A stretch of 64,000 bases of DNA from an uncultured Candidatus Melainabacteria bacterium (lineage in GTDB: Bacteria > Cyanobacteriota > Vampirovibrionia > Gastranaerophilales > Gastranaerophilaceae). The translations under genes were made by a program, and so were the position numbers. The DNA is taken from assembly GCA_934718135.1 (NCBI GenBank), contig CAKUZW010000004.1, positions 124,001 to 188,000 on the forward strand, written 5' to 3'. The notes below the pieces were generated by a model that had not been told where the DNA came from, made no database searches, and worked only from the letters and a program-made list of their open reading frames with translations. Shown here in pieces: positions 1-7,563 of the stretch (position 1 is the first letter of the stretch; every line of letters begins with the position of its first letter).

Positions 1-475
1 TTGTTAGAGCAAGTAATACAAATATTCCTTGTGCAGCAGTCATTGTGATATTCCATGACTGACTGAATACATTTTGAGCAATATCTGTTGAGGTGTTTGT
101 TATTTTGTCTAACGGTAAGAGTTCAGATATTGTGTGTCCGTATAGCTTTGAATGGGTAACAAATGTATATAACCCAATCATTTTTTGTGGAAGGATAGAA
201 ATAAATAATTCCACTTCTTTGTAGCACATGACAATTATTGGTAATATAAGTGCAAAAATTGTAACAATTGATGATATTACTATTATTGAAGCTGCTGCAG
301 CTCTATTTTTGATTTTTTCTTGTAACTTATTTACAAAAGGATTTAGGGCTGATGCTAGTACAAAAGATGCAAATAATATCATTAATAGCCCGCTCATTTT
401 AGGAATAAGCAACAATACCAGTACAGCCAGTACTGTAAATATAATAGTTTTAACGTTAAAAAACTTTTTAAGCAT
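1..475 (-). CDS. AI-2E family transporter (PerM-like), N-terminal part
   Basis: Partial gene running off the left edge. The visible 158 codons begin at an ATG at 475 (MLKKFFNVKT...) and encode two hydrophobic helices followed by the stretch ASALNPFVNKLQEKIKNR and another hydrophobic helix. That pattern of helix pair, Pro-bearing amphipathic segment and basic linker is typical of the N-terminus of the AI-2E/PerM permease family, multi-pass inner-membrane proteins of about 350 residues with mixed proposed functions. The substrate cannot be told from the sequence. The 246 bp between this start and the next gene is AT-rich and holds promoters for both directions. Confidence 0.6.
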   Translation of the reverse strand, partial: MLKKFFNVKTIIFTVLAVLVLLLIPKMSGLLMILFASFVLASALNPFVNKLQEKIKNRAAAASIIVISSIVTIFALILPIIVMCYKEVELFISILPQKMIGLYTFVTHSKLYGHTISELLPLDKITNTSTDIAQNVFSQSWNITMTAAQGIFVLLALT

Positions 476-655
476 GTTTACTCTTTCTTTAATGTAAATT
501 TAAGTCTGTTAATCTTTTGAATATTACAAAAAAAGTTTAGATATTTCAACCTCAAATAGCACTTATATTTAAAGCGGAATATATATTCTATTATATAAAT
601 ATAGGCATAGTGTAAATAATTTTTGTAACATAACTTAACATGACTACTCAAAAAA

Positions 656-687
656 GGCAATTATCAAACCAATAAATACTTTATATA
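656..687 (+). promoter_or_regulatory. Atypical promoter-like motif, copy 1
   Basis: GGCAATT (656-662) is followed by a 16-bp spacer and CTTTATATA (679-687), 34 bp before the ATG of the coiled-coil orphan gene. Five other orphan genes in the window carry the same two boxes at the same spacing, which argues for a shared RNA polymerase form or activator. A standard TATAAT also overlaps the downstream box (684-689), so ordinary sigma-70 use is not excluded. Confidence 0.55.
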
Positions 688-721
688 ATTACGAGGACAC
701 TAACACAAGGATACTAGAACA

Positions 722-1303
722 ATGGGTTTCTTATTAGGAGCATTTGGAAAATTGGCAGCGGGCCAGCGATATAGATCGCTACAAGCTCGTATGATGCGTC
801 TTCAATCCAGATTGAGACGTGCCACTCGAGATGCTGCCGATATGGAAAAGTTAATAAACAGGCAAGAAAAAGCCGCATTGAATAGTTTGACTATGCAGTC
901 AAATTCTGCAATGAATTTAGCTAAACAAGGACTTATGAGTTCTATCTTTGGCTCTGGTGCCGCAGCAGATTTGATGAGTAAAGTTCAAAACGGTACTAAA
1001 TTGACAACAGAAGAAAATAATTCATACACTAACTTGATGACTCAATTCAATCAACAAGTTTCTAACATGTCTGCAACAAATGAAACAAGTGCAGCAATGC
1101 AAAAACAACAAATTCAAGATTACTTTGAACAATTAAGAGATATGCAGTTAGAGCCATTGAAAGACGAAGAAGATTTACTTCAAACAGAAAAAGACTCTTT
1201 GGAAAGTCAATTGCAAACAGCAAAAATGGATTACGAAGCTTGTCAAAAAATGGAACAATCAGATGCGAAAATGCTTGCTCCAAACTACACAGCAGGAGGT
1301 TAA
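722..1303 (+). CDS. Coiled-coil orphan protein
   Basis: A 193-residue protein that I do not recognise by function. It has a short hydrophobic N-terminus (MGFLLGAFGKLAAG), a very basic segment at about residues 15-36, then long heptad-like stretches rich in Gln, Glu, Leu and Ala that should form coiled coils at about residues 36-60 and 110-175. There is no signal peptide or enzyme motif. AAGG at 707-710 lies about 11 bp before the ATG. It is monocistronic, preceded by the GGCAATT-N16-CTTTATATA motif and followed by a strong terminator. Its C-terminal pattern (repeated LQTEKDSLESQLQT-like text) loosely resembles the end of the 677-residue protein at 9494-11527, so the two may belong to one clade-restricted group; this is inference. 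Confidence 0.7.
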   Translation: MGFLLGAFGKLAAGQRYRSLQARMMRLQSRLRRATRDAADMEKLINRQEKAALNSLTMQSNSAMNLAKQGLMSSIFGSGAAADLMSKVQNGTKLTTEENNSYTNLMTQFNQQVSNMSATNETSAAMQKQQIQDYFEQLRDMQLEPLKDEEDLLQTEKDSLESQLQTAKMDYEACQKMEQSDAKMLAPNYTAGG

Positions 1304-1317
1304 TCCAAACAGATATA

Positions 1318-1357
1318 AACCAAAACGCTCGCGGTATCCACCGCGAGCGTTTTGGTT
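1318..1357 (+). terminator. Strong hairpin after orphan gene
   Basis: Perfect 18-bp stem: 1318-1335 (AACCAAAACGCTCGCGGT) pairs with 1340-1357 around a 4-nt ATCC loop. The right arm contains TTTT but no long T-tract follows, so it may act as a terminator and an mRNA 3' stabiliser. It ends directly at the edge of the composite repeat. Confidence 0.75.
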
Positions 1358-1358
1358 A

Positions 1359-1740
1359 TTAAGGGACAAGGAAATAAGGAAATAAGTTCGTTACGGTTTT
1401 ATTAATGACGTTATTCTGTACAACTACTGATGAGTCACCCTGAACTTTACAAAGCGAACCGTTGAGTTTAGGCGAAACGAGTGAGTCTGTATGCGTCGGC
1501 GTAGCCGTTAGCTGATTCAGGGTCTATCCATTTGATTTGTAGCTTTTAATGTTGGGCTAGTGAGCCCAACCTACATCCTTTTTTTATTATTCATGTCATT
1601 GCGAACGGGTTTTGATGACATGATTTTGTGTTTGTAGAGCCTTCGGGTTATCACCCTCAGGATGACGTAATTAATAAGAACATAAAGAACTTAGTGTCTT
1701 TTGTAACGAACTTATTCCCTTGTCCCCCATTCCCTTTTTC
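1359..1740. repeat. Composite intergenic repeat with inverted ends, copy 1
   Basis: This gene-free stretch is a mosaic. The left end (1359-1400) contains GGAAATAAGTTCGTTACGG and the right end (1701-1740) contains its inverse, GTAACGAACTTATTCCC. Inside are a TCACCCTGAA...TTCAGGGT pair, a hairpin GTTGGGCT-AGTG-AGCCCAAC (1551-1570), and a perfect 9-bp inverted repeat TCATGTCAT/ATGACATGA (1591-1623) around GCGAACGGG. The same modules recur at 8818-9387 and 23211-23510. No open reading frame of note is present. Confidence 0.7.
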
Positions 1741-1756
1741 TAAAAATAAAACTTTA

Positions 1757-1785
1757 TTTACAAAAATCGAATTATGAGTTAAAAT
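1757..1785 (+). promoter_or_regulatory. Sigma-70 promoter with -10 abutting the start codon
   Basis: TTTACA (1757-1762), a 17-bp spacer and TAAAAT (1780-1785) form a good housekeeping promoter. Only 6 nt (GAGGAC) separate the -10 box from the ATG of the TPR gene, so transcription should begin at or next to the start codon, giving a leaderless message. Confidence 0.6.
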
Positions 1786-1791
1786 GAGGAC

Positions 1792-2847
1792 ATGGAAAAT
1801 TTGAGTTTAAATGAGAAGATTAACGAATTAGTCGTTAAAATGGCTAAAGAGCCAAATAATATTGAAAATTATCACGTGTTATCAGAACTTTATTTGCAAC
1901 AAAGAGATTATGACAAGGTTATGTCTGTATTAGACAGCCTTTTGGCAATAAAACCTGATGATGTTCAAGCTCTTGTTGGTATGGGGACAATGTGGTTCTA
2001 TGAAAGAGATTTCAGAAAGTCATTGTCTTATTACAATAAAGCACTTGAAGTTAATCCTAAAAATTTCTTAATTTACTACAACATTGGTAACGTGTTTGCG
2101 GAATGGAAAAACTTTTCAAAAGCTTTGTTCTATTATAATCGAGCTATAGATTTAAACTCAACAAATCCTGAGATTTATAATGCTATTGCGTTGTTGTATC
2201 AAGATATTGAAGACTATGTTGAAGCAAAAGCATACTACGAAAAGGCTCTTTCTTTAGATCCTGAAAATGTTAATGCTTTGATTGATATGGGTAATGTTTG
2301 TTTTAAATTGTTTGATTATGTGACAGCATTAAAGTTATTTAAAAAAGTTTTTGTCCTTAATCCTGACAATGAACTTATCGCTGTTTGTATTGCAAATGCA
2401 TTGACTTTGATGAAAGATAAAAAACAGGCTTATTCATACTATGAAAAAGCTTTGACCATGACTGATGATAAATATAGAATTTATATTTGTTATGCAATTT
2501 CATTAACAGAATTCAAAGAATTTGATGTTGCTGTAGAAATGTTTAAAAAGGCAATTGATTTTGATTCTAAAAAATCCAATGCCTATGTGCTTTTAGCTAA
2601 TTTATATTCTAATTTTGGTAAAAATAAAGAGGCTATTGATTTATACAAAAAAGCACTTCAGGTTGAACCGAATAATCCTGAAACTTATGTATTGCTTGGG
2701 AATGCCCATTATTTGGATAACGATATGGAACAAGCTGTTCAATCTTATAGAGCTGCAATTTCTATTTCTCCTGATAATGATGAATACAGACTTATTTATA
2801 GCCAAGTTATGGAAGATTATATCAATTCTGTAAGGGGAGTTGCCTAA
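1792..2847 (+). CDS. TPR-repeat protein
   Basis: A 351-residue protein made almost wholly of tetratricopeptide repeats, about nine 34-residue units from residue 20 to 340. Each unit carries the usual small residue at helix A and the helix-B signature A-x-x-x-Y-x-x-A-L-x-x-x-P, for example SYYNKALEVNPKN and AYYEKALSLDPEN. No signal peptide or membrane segment is visible, so it should be a cytoplasmic scaffold that binds partner proteins. The next gene, 2 bp downstream, encodes a Tic20-like membrane protein, so the TPR could be its soluble partner; this is inference. The ATG follows GAGGA directly but lies only 6 nt from the -10 box. Confidence 0.85.
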   Translation: MENLSLNEKINELVVKMAKEPNNIENYHVLSELYLQQRDYDKVMSVLDSLLAIKPDDVQALVGMGTMWFYERDFRKSLSYYNKALEVNPKNFLIYYNIGNVFAEWKNFSKALFYYNRAIDLNSTNPEIYNAIALLYQDIEDYVEAKAYYEKALSLDPENVNALIDMGNVCFKLFDYVTALKLFKKVFVLNPDNELIAVCIANALTLMKDKKQAYSYYEKALTMTDDKYRIYICYAISLTEFKEFDVAVEMFKKAIDFDSKKSNAYVLLANLYSNFGKNKEAIDLYKKALQVEPNNPETYVLLGNAHYLDNDMEQAVQSYRAAISISPDNDEYRLIYSQVMEDYINSVRGVA

Positions 2848-2849
2848 TT

Positions 2850-3254
2850 ATGCATCAACAAACTCCTAAATTTAGCGAAAGATTAGTGTCTTTCGTGTCG
2901 TATATCACTGTCGGTTGGGGTGGTATGATTTATTGTGTGTTGATGTATTTGAGAAAGAAAAATATTTCTCATTTTGTTCGGTTTAATATTTTTCAATCCA
3001 TATTTATATCTTTTTTGTTCTTTGTTTTGTGCATGGTTTTGGGTTTTGTGATTGATGTTCTTTTACATGTTCCATTTGTAAATTATTTGGTTTCACAGAT
3101 TATGTTGTTCTTTAATCAGCCGTTGTTATTTGATTATTCACTAGTTCAACTGTTTATTATCGGGTTATTTATTTATATGGCTGTGTTTTCATTGTTGGGC
3201 AAATATCCAAGAGTTTACAAGTTGTCAAAAATTGTTGAAAATGCATCAAGATAA
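2850..3254 (+). CDS. Tic20-like membrane protein
   Basis: A 134-residue protein with three to four predicted membrane helices (about residues 15-34, 50-72, 75-95 and 101-118). The segment ISHFVRFNIFQSIFISFLF matches the core of cyanobacterial and plastid Tic20/Ycf60 homologues, in which a helix begins with an I-S-H-F-x-R-F-N-x-x-Q-A-I motif. In plastids Tic20 is part of the inner-envelope import channel; the role of bacterial homologues is unsettled. The gene follows the TPR gene with a 2-bp gap, so the two are almost certainly cotranscribed. The assignment rests on that one motif plus topology, which is good but not proof. Confidence 0.65.
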   Translation: MHQQTPKFSERLVSFVSYITVGWGGMIYCVLMYLRKKNISHFVRFNIFQSIFISFLFFVLCMVLGFVIDVLLHVPFVNYLVSQIMLFFNQPLLFDYSLVQLFIIGLFIYMAVFSLLGKYPRVYKLSKIVENASR

Positions 3255-3330
3255 GTCCCTTTATTTATCTTAAAAGACTGTTGACATTGGACTTTGCTTG
3301 ATGTTTGATTGTAGTATACTAGTCGAAATT

Positions 3331-3359
3331 TTCGTGCTGGATTTGACGGTTAGTATAAT
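3331..3359 (+). promoter_or_regulatory. Probable rpsL promoter
   Basis: TTCGTG (3331-3336), a 17-bp spacer and a perfect TATAAT (3354-3359) precede rpsL by about 80 bp. A second possible -10 (TATACT, 3315-3320) lies upstream; the consensus TTGACA at 3281-3286 is 28 bp from it, too far to pair. Transcription from the first pair leaves a leader of about 74 nt. Confidence 0.45.
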
Positions 3360-3382
3360 TATTGGAAAAGTCGAGACGCGAA

Positions 3383-3412
3383 GCCTAAGCTCTCAGTAAG
3401 ACTTAGCAGGGC
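3383..3412 (+). promoter_or_regulatory. Hairpin in rpsL leader
   Basis: In the leader, CTAAG (3385-3389) pairs with CTTAG (3402-3406) and the inner TCT (3391-3393) with AGA (3399-3401), giving an 8-bp stem with one bulge. No T-run follows, so it is not a simple attenuator. It could be a ribosomal-protein feedback site (S7 is the usual regulator of this operon), but that is a guess. Confidence 0.35.
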
Positions 3413-3439
3413 AAATTGGTAAAATTAAAAGGAGAAATT

Positions 3440-3826
3440 ATGCCAACAATTAACCAGCTAGTACGTTCTGAACGTCAAAAGCTAAAATCAAAAACTAAAT
3501 CTCCGGCTTTGATGAATTGTCCTCAAAGACGTGGAGTTTGTACAAGGGTTTATACTACAACCCCTAAAAAACCAAACTCAGCACTTAGAAAAGTTGCCAG
3601 AGTTAGATTAACTAACGGATTTGAAGTTACTTCATATATCCCAGGTATCGGTCACAACTTACAAGAACACAGTGTTGTTCTTATTCGTGGCGGTCGTGTT
3701 AAGGATTTACCTGGTGTTCGTTATCACATCGTTCGTGGTACTTTAGATACTGCCGGTGTTGCTAACAGAGCTCAAAGCAGATCTAAATACGGTGCAAAAA
3801 GAGATAAAAAGGGAGGTAAGAAGTAA
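3440..3826 (+). CDS. rpsL: 30S ribosomal protein S12
   Basis: A 128-residue S12, the decoding-centre protein of the small subunit. The start is the ATG at 3440 ([13 protein letters not shown]), preceded by AAGGAGA; the reading frame stays open upstream, but that extension has no ribosome binding site and is not part of the family. The hallmark segment [19 protein letters not shown] and the loop [13 protein letters not shown] are intact. Both lysines at the positions where streptomycin-resistance changes usually arise are wild type. The stop codon TAA shares one base with the ATG of rpsG, which is the conserved order. Confidence 0.98.
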   Translation: MPTINQLVRSERQKLKSKTKSPALMNCPQRRGVCTRVYTTTPKKPNSALRKVARVRLTNGFEVTSYIPGIGHNLQEHSVVLIRGGRVKDLPGVRYHIVRGTLDTAGVANRAQSRSKYGAKRDKKGGKK

Positions 3827-4296
3827 TGTCAAGACGTTCTAAACCTGCAAAAAGAATACCGTTAGCTGATCCGGTTTATAATAGCGTTGATATTTCTAAA
3901 TTTATTAACAGAATTATGAGACGTGGTAAAAAATCATTGGCTGAAAGAATTTTCTACGGTACAATGGAAAGAATTAAAGAAAGAACTAACGAAGATGCTA
4001 TTGAAATCTTCCAAAAAGCTATGACAAATGCTACTCCGTTATTGGAAGTTAAAGCTCGTCGTATCGGTGGTTCTACTTACCAAGTACCTATCGAAGTTAA
4101 AGCTGACAGAGGATTTGCTCTTGCTTCTTCTTGGTTGATTGAATCAGCTAAGAAAAGAGGCGGAAAATCATTCATCGACAAATTAACTAATGAATTGATT
4201 GATGCTTCAAATGGTCAAGGTTCTGCATGTAAAAAACGTGAAGATACCCACAAAATGGCTGAAGCTAACAAAGCATTTGCTCATTACAGATACTAA
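3826..4296 (+). CDS. rpsG: 30S ribosomal protein S7
   Basis: A 156-residue S7, a primary 16S rRNA-binding protein that organises the head of the small subunit. Typical segments are [20 protein letters not shown] at the N-terminus, RRGKKSLAE, GGSTYQVPIEV and the C-terminal KREDTHKMAEANKAFAHYR. The ATG overlaps the stop of rpsL by one base, with GGAGG inside the end of rpsL, so the two are translationally coupled. A terminator follows at once; fusA and tuf, which usually continue this operon, are not here. Confidence 0.98.
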   Translation: MSRRSKPAKRIPLADPVYNSVDISKFINRIMRRGKKSLAERIFYGTMERIKERTNEDAIEIFQKAMTNATPLLEVKARRIGGSTYQVPIEVKADRGFALASSWLIESAKKRGGKSFIDKLTNELIDASNGQGSACKKREDTHKMAEANKAFAHYRY

Positions 4297-4321
4297 TTTC
4301 GTATCGGGTAATAAATTTATT

Positions 4322-4366
4322 AAGGACGCTTGGATTTATTTTCAAGCGTCTTTAATTTTTTTTTTT
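4322..4366 (+). terminator. Rho-independent terminator of rpsLG
   Basis: AAGGACGCTTG (4322-4332) pairs with CAAGCGTCTTT (4343-4353), and a run of about ten Ts follows from 4356. The right arm overlaps the stop codon and last codons of the convergent gene on the minus strand. Confidence 0.85.
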
Positions 4367-5955
4367 ATGTCATTTTGAGGGTTATCTGTAATATTGATAT
4401 TGTATTCGGATTTAAGAGTTTCAAATACAGATGGATTAATTAGCGTTGGAGAACATTCTGCCATAAATATGTTCTTTGCATTTAAATTTTTCAACATGAT
4501 AATGTTTGAAATTGCTGTTACATCACATCTTGTGAAGAAAAATACTACTTTTTTGCTTGTTATCGGATATTTTGAGAATAACAAATTCATAATATTAATT
4601 GCAAGCGGACTGTAATTACCAACATTGATTGTTAAAACATTTTTTCGTTTGCTTTCATAAGAGAAACTTATTGCATATTCGTCCTGTTTCATTTTCGCAA
4701 ACAGTTCTCTAAAATATTCGTTTTGAATTTCAGAATAGTAGTTTAACCCAATAATATAAAGTCGTTTTATTTGATTGTTGTTTAATTTGTCTACGATTTC
4801 ATTTAATTTGAGTTCCATTTCTTGGGGATTGTAACCTACAATTGTAGTCGGTTTTGTTTTCCCTTTAGAAAAGCCTTTTGCTTTGAGTGCGGCATTGATT
4901 AAATCTGTATAATCGTTGTTTTCAATTTTTACTACTCCTTGATGAATTATGTAGTCATTTGAGAACAGCCTTCCTCGATACAAGTATTCTGTGTTGCTTT
5001 TTGCATTTTTTGTCAATAGGATTGACCCTGGAAATGTAGCATAATCAAGAATACAATTTTCTGTTGCATTACCAAAATGCCCTTTTAAATGGCTATACGA
5101 ATGAAATTTTTTTAGAGCGTGCGTTATTAAAAGGTTAGAGTGTGTATAAATATCAATATTTTTATCTTTTGTTGCTTCAAGTACGTTCTCTAAATCTTGA
5201 AAATTGTTGCCTGATACAAGTATTGCTTTCCCTTGTCTTGTGGAGTGCGAAACCTCTACCCTTTCAATTCCTTCATATTTGTCAAGTAAAAGTTTGCTTA
5301 TCTCCATTTGCAATTGCGAATCAATTTGAGCAAGTTTATTAATATGCTTTTTAATTTGTTTATTTGTTAATTTTTTATGATTTAGCATGTCTAAAGTGAT
5401 TAAAATATAGTGATAAATTGAGTCGTCAATTTCTTTTAATTCGCATTGCTTAATAAGATTAACAGCCGTACTTTTTATCAATATTTGTAGAATTGACATC
5501 AAATTTTTTTCAAGAGGCGAAATTTGTTTATATTTTTCTAAAAATAATTTTTCTCCAAGTGAAATTGCTTCTGATATAGTTGTGTTCTCTTCAAAATTTA
5601 TTATATTTTTAATTTCATATATTGCTAAATTCTTTTCTTTGCAAATTTTCAGATAAGTATTTTTAGCATTTTGAAACATATAGTAATCTTTTGAAACTAT
5701 TTCAAAGAGCTGTTTTTCGCTAAATTCATTTATTGATACAAGACTTGCGATATCATTTATTATTTCAAATTTAATGTTTGGATTACTCGCTCCCAAATTT
5801 TCCAGTTCAATAACATAATGAGCAAGTTGTTTCATCAACTGCATAATTATTTCTTGCAAGGATGCAATATTTGGGGCTATTGAACAAGCCCCACGAGAGG
5901 TACATTCATTTGTATCAATATGGCTATTTTTGTAATCGTTGTAATTGTTTTGCAT
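4342..5955 (-). CDS. Degenerate hybrid-cluster-protein paralogue
   Basis: A 537-residue relative of the hybrid cluster protein (HCP, hydroxylamine/NO reductase). The fold is recognisable from ILVSGNNFQDLENVLEAT, DIYTHSNLL, FPGSILLTKN and the C-terminal NIFMAECSPTLINPSVF. By hand alignment nearly all metal ligands are gone. Of the four N-terminal cysteines only the C-x5-C pair (C18, C24) remains. The cysteine of the usual T-T-N-C motif is Ala (KNAKS). The GGCDG, ACGKYRF and GQCND cysteines are replaced, and the W-Y-E-Q-K Glu and Lys are Asp and Thr. The hybrid Fe-S-O cluster therefore cannot form as described for the family. It lies 3 bp downstream of a glutaredoxin gene. Shortened HCP-like proteins of this type may be a separate functional group; the role is unknown. 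Confidence 0.7.
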   Translation of the reverse strand: MQNNYNDYKNSHIDTNECTSRGACSIAPNIASLQEIIMQLMKQLAHYVIELENLGASNPNIKFEIINDIASLVSINEFSEKQLFEIVSKDYYMFQNAKNTYLKICKEKNLAIYEIKNIINFEENTTISEAISLGEKLFLEKYKQISPLEKNLMSILQILIKSTAVNLIKQCELKEIDDSIYHYILITLDMLNHKKLTNKQIKKHINKLAQIDSQLQMEISKLLLDKYEGIERVEVSHSTRQGKAILVSGNNFQDLENVLEATKDKNIDIYTHSNLLITHALKKFHSYSHLKGHFGNATENCILDYATFPGSILLTKNAKSNTEYLYRGRLFSNDYIIHQGVVKIENNDYTDLINAALKAKGFSKGKTKPTTIVGYNPQEMELKLNEIVDKLNNNQIKRLYIIGLNYYSEIQNEYFRELFAKMKQDEYAISFSYESKRKNVLTINVGNYSPLAINIMNLLFSKYPITSKKVVFFFTRCDVTAISNIIMLKNLNAKNIFMAECSPTLINPSVFETLKSEYNINITDNPQNDIKKKIKDA

Positions 5956-5958
5956 AAT

Positions 5959-6198
5959 TTACACCTGTTCAAATTTTGAGTCAATGTATTCGATAATTTT
6001 ATCTGATTCATAGATTTTGTCATTTGTTTCTTCGTTGTATAAAAAAGGAACTTGGTCTTTTCCCCCGATAGATAGCAGTCTTAAGACATTATCATTATTT
6101 GAAGTGTCAAATTTGTGAAACTTTATATTGTGCTCTTTCAAATGGTTCATAACCTTGTGACAATACGGGCAACTATCTAAAATAAATAAATCTAACAT
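5959..6198 (-). CDS. Glutaredoxin-like protein
   Basis: A 79-residue thioredoxin-fold protein with the dithiol active site CPYC at residues 10-13, the cis-proline motif QVPFL near residue 53 and the C-terminal E-S-D-K-I-I-E-Y motif of glutaredoxins. It would reduce disulfides or glutathione-type mixed disulfides in the cytoplasm. AAGGAGG precedes the ATG. It is the first gene of a two-gene operon with the HCP-like gene 3 bp downstream, which points to the HCP-like protein, or its substrate, as the redox partner; this is inference. Confidence 0.85.
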   Translation of the reverse strand: MLDLFILDSCPYCHKVMNHLKEHNIKFHKFDTSNNDNVLRLLSIGGKDQVPFLYNEETNDKIYESDKIIEYIDSKFEQV

Positions 6199-6276
6199 AT
6201 AAATTCCTCCTTATTGATGAGGATATTATAAATAATCAAAGGAATAATAAATTAGCTATTTGTGCAGTTTTTATTT

Positions 6277-6314
6277 TTAAGGGAAATGGGAATAGGGAAG
6301 TTCGTTACATTTTT
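6277..6314 (+). repeat. Solo copy of the repeat end unit
   Basis: This AT-rich stretch reads TTAAGGGAAATGGGAATAGG followed by GAAGTTCGTTACATTTTT, the same unit that forms the inverted ends of the composite repeats at 1359-1740 and 8818-9387. Here no second end or internal module is present. It lies directly upstream of the wecB promoter. Confidence 0.6.
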
Positions 6315-6336
6315 AAAGTTGCAAAAGTTAAATTTT

Positions 6337-6342
6337 TATACT
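6337..6342 (+). promoter_or_regulatory. -10 box close to wecB start
   Basis: TATACT at 6337-6342 ends 5 nt before a GTG and 11 nt before an ATG in the same frame. No Shine-Dalgarno is present. The -35 is weak (TTAAAG, 18-bp spacing). The arrangement fits a leaderless transcript beginning at or near the GTG. Confidence 0.45.
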
Positions 6343-6347
6343 AAACT

Positions 6348-7484
6348 GTGCCTATGAATAAGAAGAATATATTATTTGTTTTTGGGACTCGTCCGGAGGT
6401 TATAAAGCTTGCTCCGGTTATATTAGAGCTTAAAAAACATTCAGATAAATTTAATGTTATTGTTTGTAATACTGAACAACAAAAAGAGCTTTCTAATCAG
6501 ACTTTAGCGTATTTTAATTTGAAAGCGGATATCAATCTTGATTGCATGCGTCCAAATCAATCTTTGGCTGAAGTTCAGTCTAGAATTTTGACTGCGTTGG
6601 ATAAAGTTTTTGCTGAACACGATGTGGATGCAACTGTTGTTCAAGGTGATACAATGACTGTTTTGTGTGGAGCTTTAACAAGTTTTTATCGCAAAATTCC
6701 GGTATTTCATGTGGAAGCGGGACTTCGCTCTTATGATATTTATGAGCCGTTCCCGGAAGAAGTTATGCGACAAATGACTTCTCGTGTTGCGGAATTGAAT
6801 TTTGCACCAACTGAGAAAAATAAAAATGCTTTATTAAAAGAAGATATTTCTCCTGATAAAATTTTTGTAACGGGTAACACTGTGATTGATGCTTTGTTCT
6901 GTTTGTCAGGTGACACAATGAATAAGGCTGCTGAGTTTTATAAAGAGCAAAATATTCCTGTGGATGATAAGGTTGTTTTGATAACTGCTCACAGACGTGA
7001 AAATCATGGGGAAAGAATTAATAGAATTTTGGATGCAATTGAATTTTTGGTTAATAAATATCAAGATCATCATTTTATTATTCCTGTTCATCCAAATCCA
7101 AATGTTAAGGATAAAATTTATTCCCGACTTGAAAAATATTCAAATGTGTATTTGTTAAAGCCGTTAGATTATCCGTATTTGGTGTATTTGATGAAAAATG
7201 CAAAACTAATTTTAACAGATTCAGGTGGAATTCAAGAAGAAGCTCCATCATTCGGATGTCCAACTCTTGTAATGCGATATGAAACCGAACGTCAGGAAGG
7301 AATTGATGCAGGCGTTTCAGTTCTTGTTGGAGCAGAGTATGACAAAATTGTTAATTTGAGTTCAGAAATATTGGATAAAACAAGAGAACAATCAAGATTG
7401 CAAGCCGCAAATCCTTACGGTACAGGTAATTCTGCTAAAATTATAGAAGAACTTATTAGTAAATATTTTGCAAAGAATAGATAA
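6348..7484 (+). CDS. wecB: UDP-N-acetylglucosamine 2-epimerase
   Basis: A 378-residue non-hydrolysing epimerase that interconverts UDP-GlcNAc and UDP-ManNAc in the cytoplasm, supplying ManNAc units for surface polysaccharide or teichoic-type polymers. Family marks are FVFGTRPEVIKLAPVI at the N-terminus, HVEAGLRSYDIYEPFPEE near residue 120 and the UDP-binding LTDSGGIQEEAPSFG near residue 290. Length is standard. The start is uncertain: GTG at 6348 (MPMNKKN) or ATG at 6354; neither has a ribosome binding site. It stands alone, between a repeat unit and a convergent secreted-protein gene. Confidence 0.92.
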   Translation: MPMNKKNILFVFGTRPEVIKLAPVILELKKHSDKFNVIVCNTEQQKELSNQTLAYFNLKADINLDCMRPNQSLAEVQSRILTALDKVFAEHDVDATVVQGDTMTVLCGALTSFYRKIPVFHVEAGLRSYDIYEPFPEEVMRQMTSRVAELNFAPTEKNKNALLKEDISPDKIFVTGNTVIDALFCLSGDTMNKAAEFYKEQNIPVDDKVVLITAHRRENHGERINRILDAIEFLVNKYQDHHFIIPVHPNPNVKDKIYSRLEKYSNVYLLKPLDYPYLVYLMKNAKLILTDSGGIQEEAPSFGCPTLVMRYETERQEGIDAGVSVLVGAEYDKIVNLSSEILDKTREQSRLQAANPYGTGNSAKIIEELISKYFAKNR

Positions 7485-7489
7485 TAAAA

Positions 7490-7511
7490 AAGCAAGTTTT
7501 AAAACTTGCTT
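7490..7511 (-). terminator. Terminator of the AMIN-like gene
   Basis: AAGCAAGTTTT and AAAACTTGCTT form a perfect palindrome at 7490-7511. Read on the minus strand it is followed by a T-tract (complement of AAAAAA), so it terminates the gene ending at 7564. On the plus strand it could also slow polymerase after wecB. Confidence 0.7.
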
Positions 7512-7563
7512 ACACATAAAATGTTTTAGGGATATATTTAAGTTTTTCGAGGTTTAAACTTCT

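Noticed and set aside
228..497. Plus-strand membrane protein gene
   Set aside because: The hydrophobic plus-strand frame is the complement of the AI-2E-type gene, which has the better start and family motifs.
1359..1740. Insertion sequence
   Set aside because: No transposase-like frame exists in or near the element; it is classed as a non-coding composite repeat.
3361..3420. Cyclic di-GMP (GEMM) riboswitch before rpsL
   Set aside because: Only a GACGCGAAGCC-like stretch matches; the upstream arm and the second conserved stem with its loop receptor are missing.
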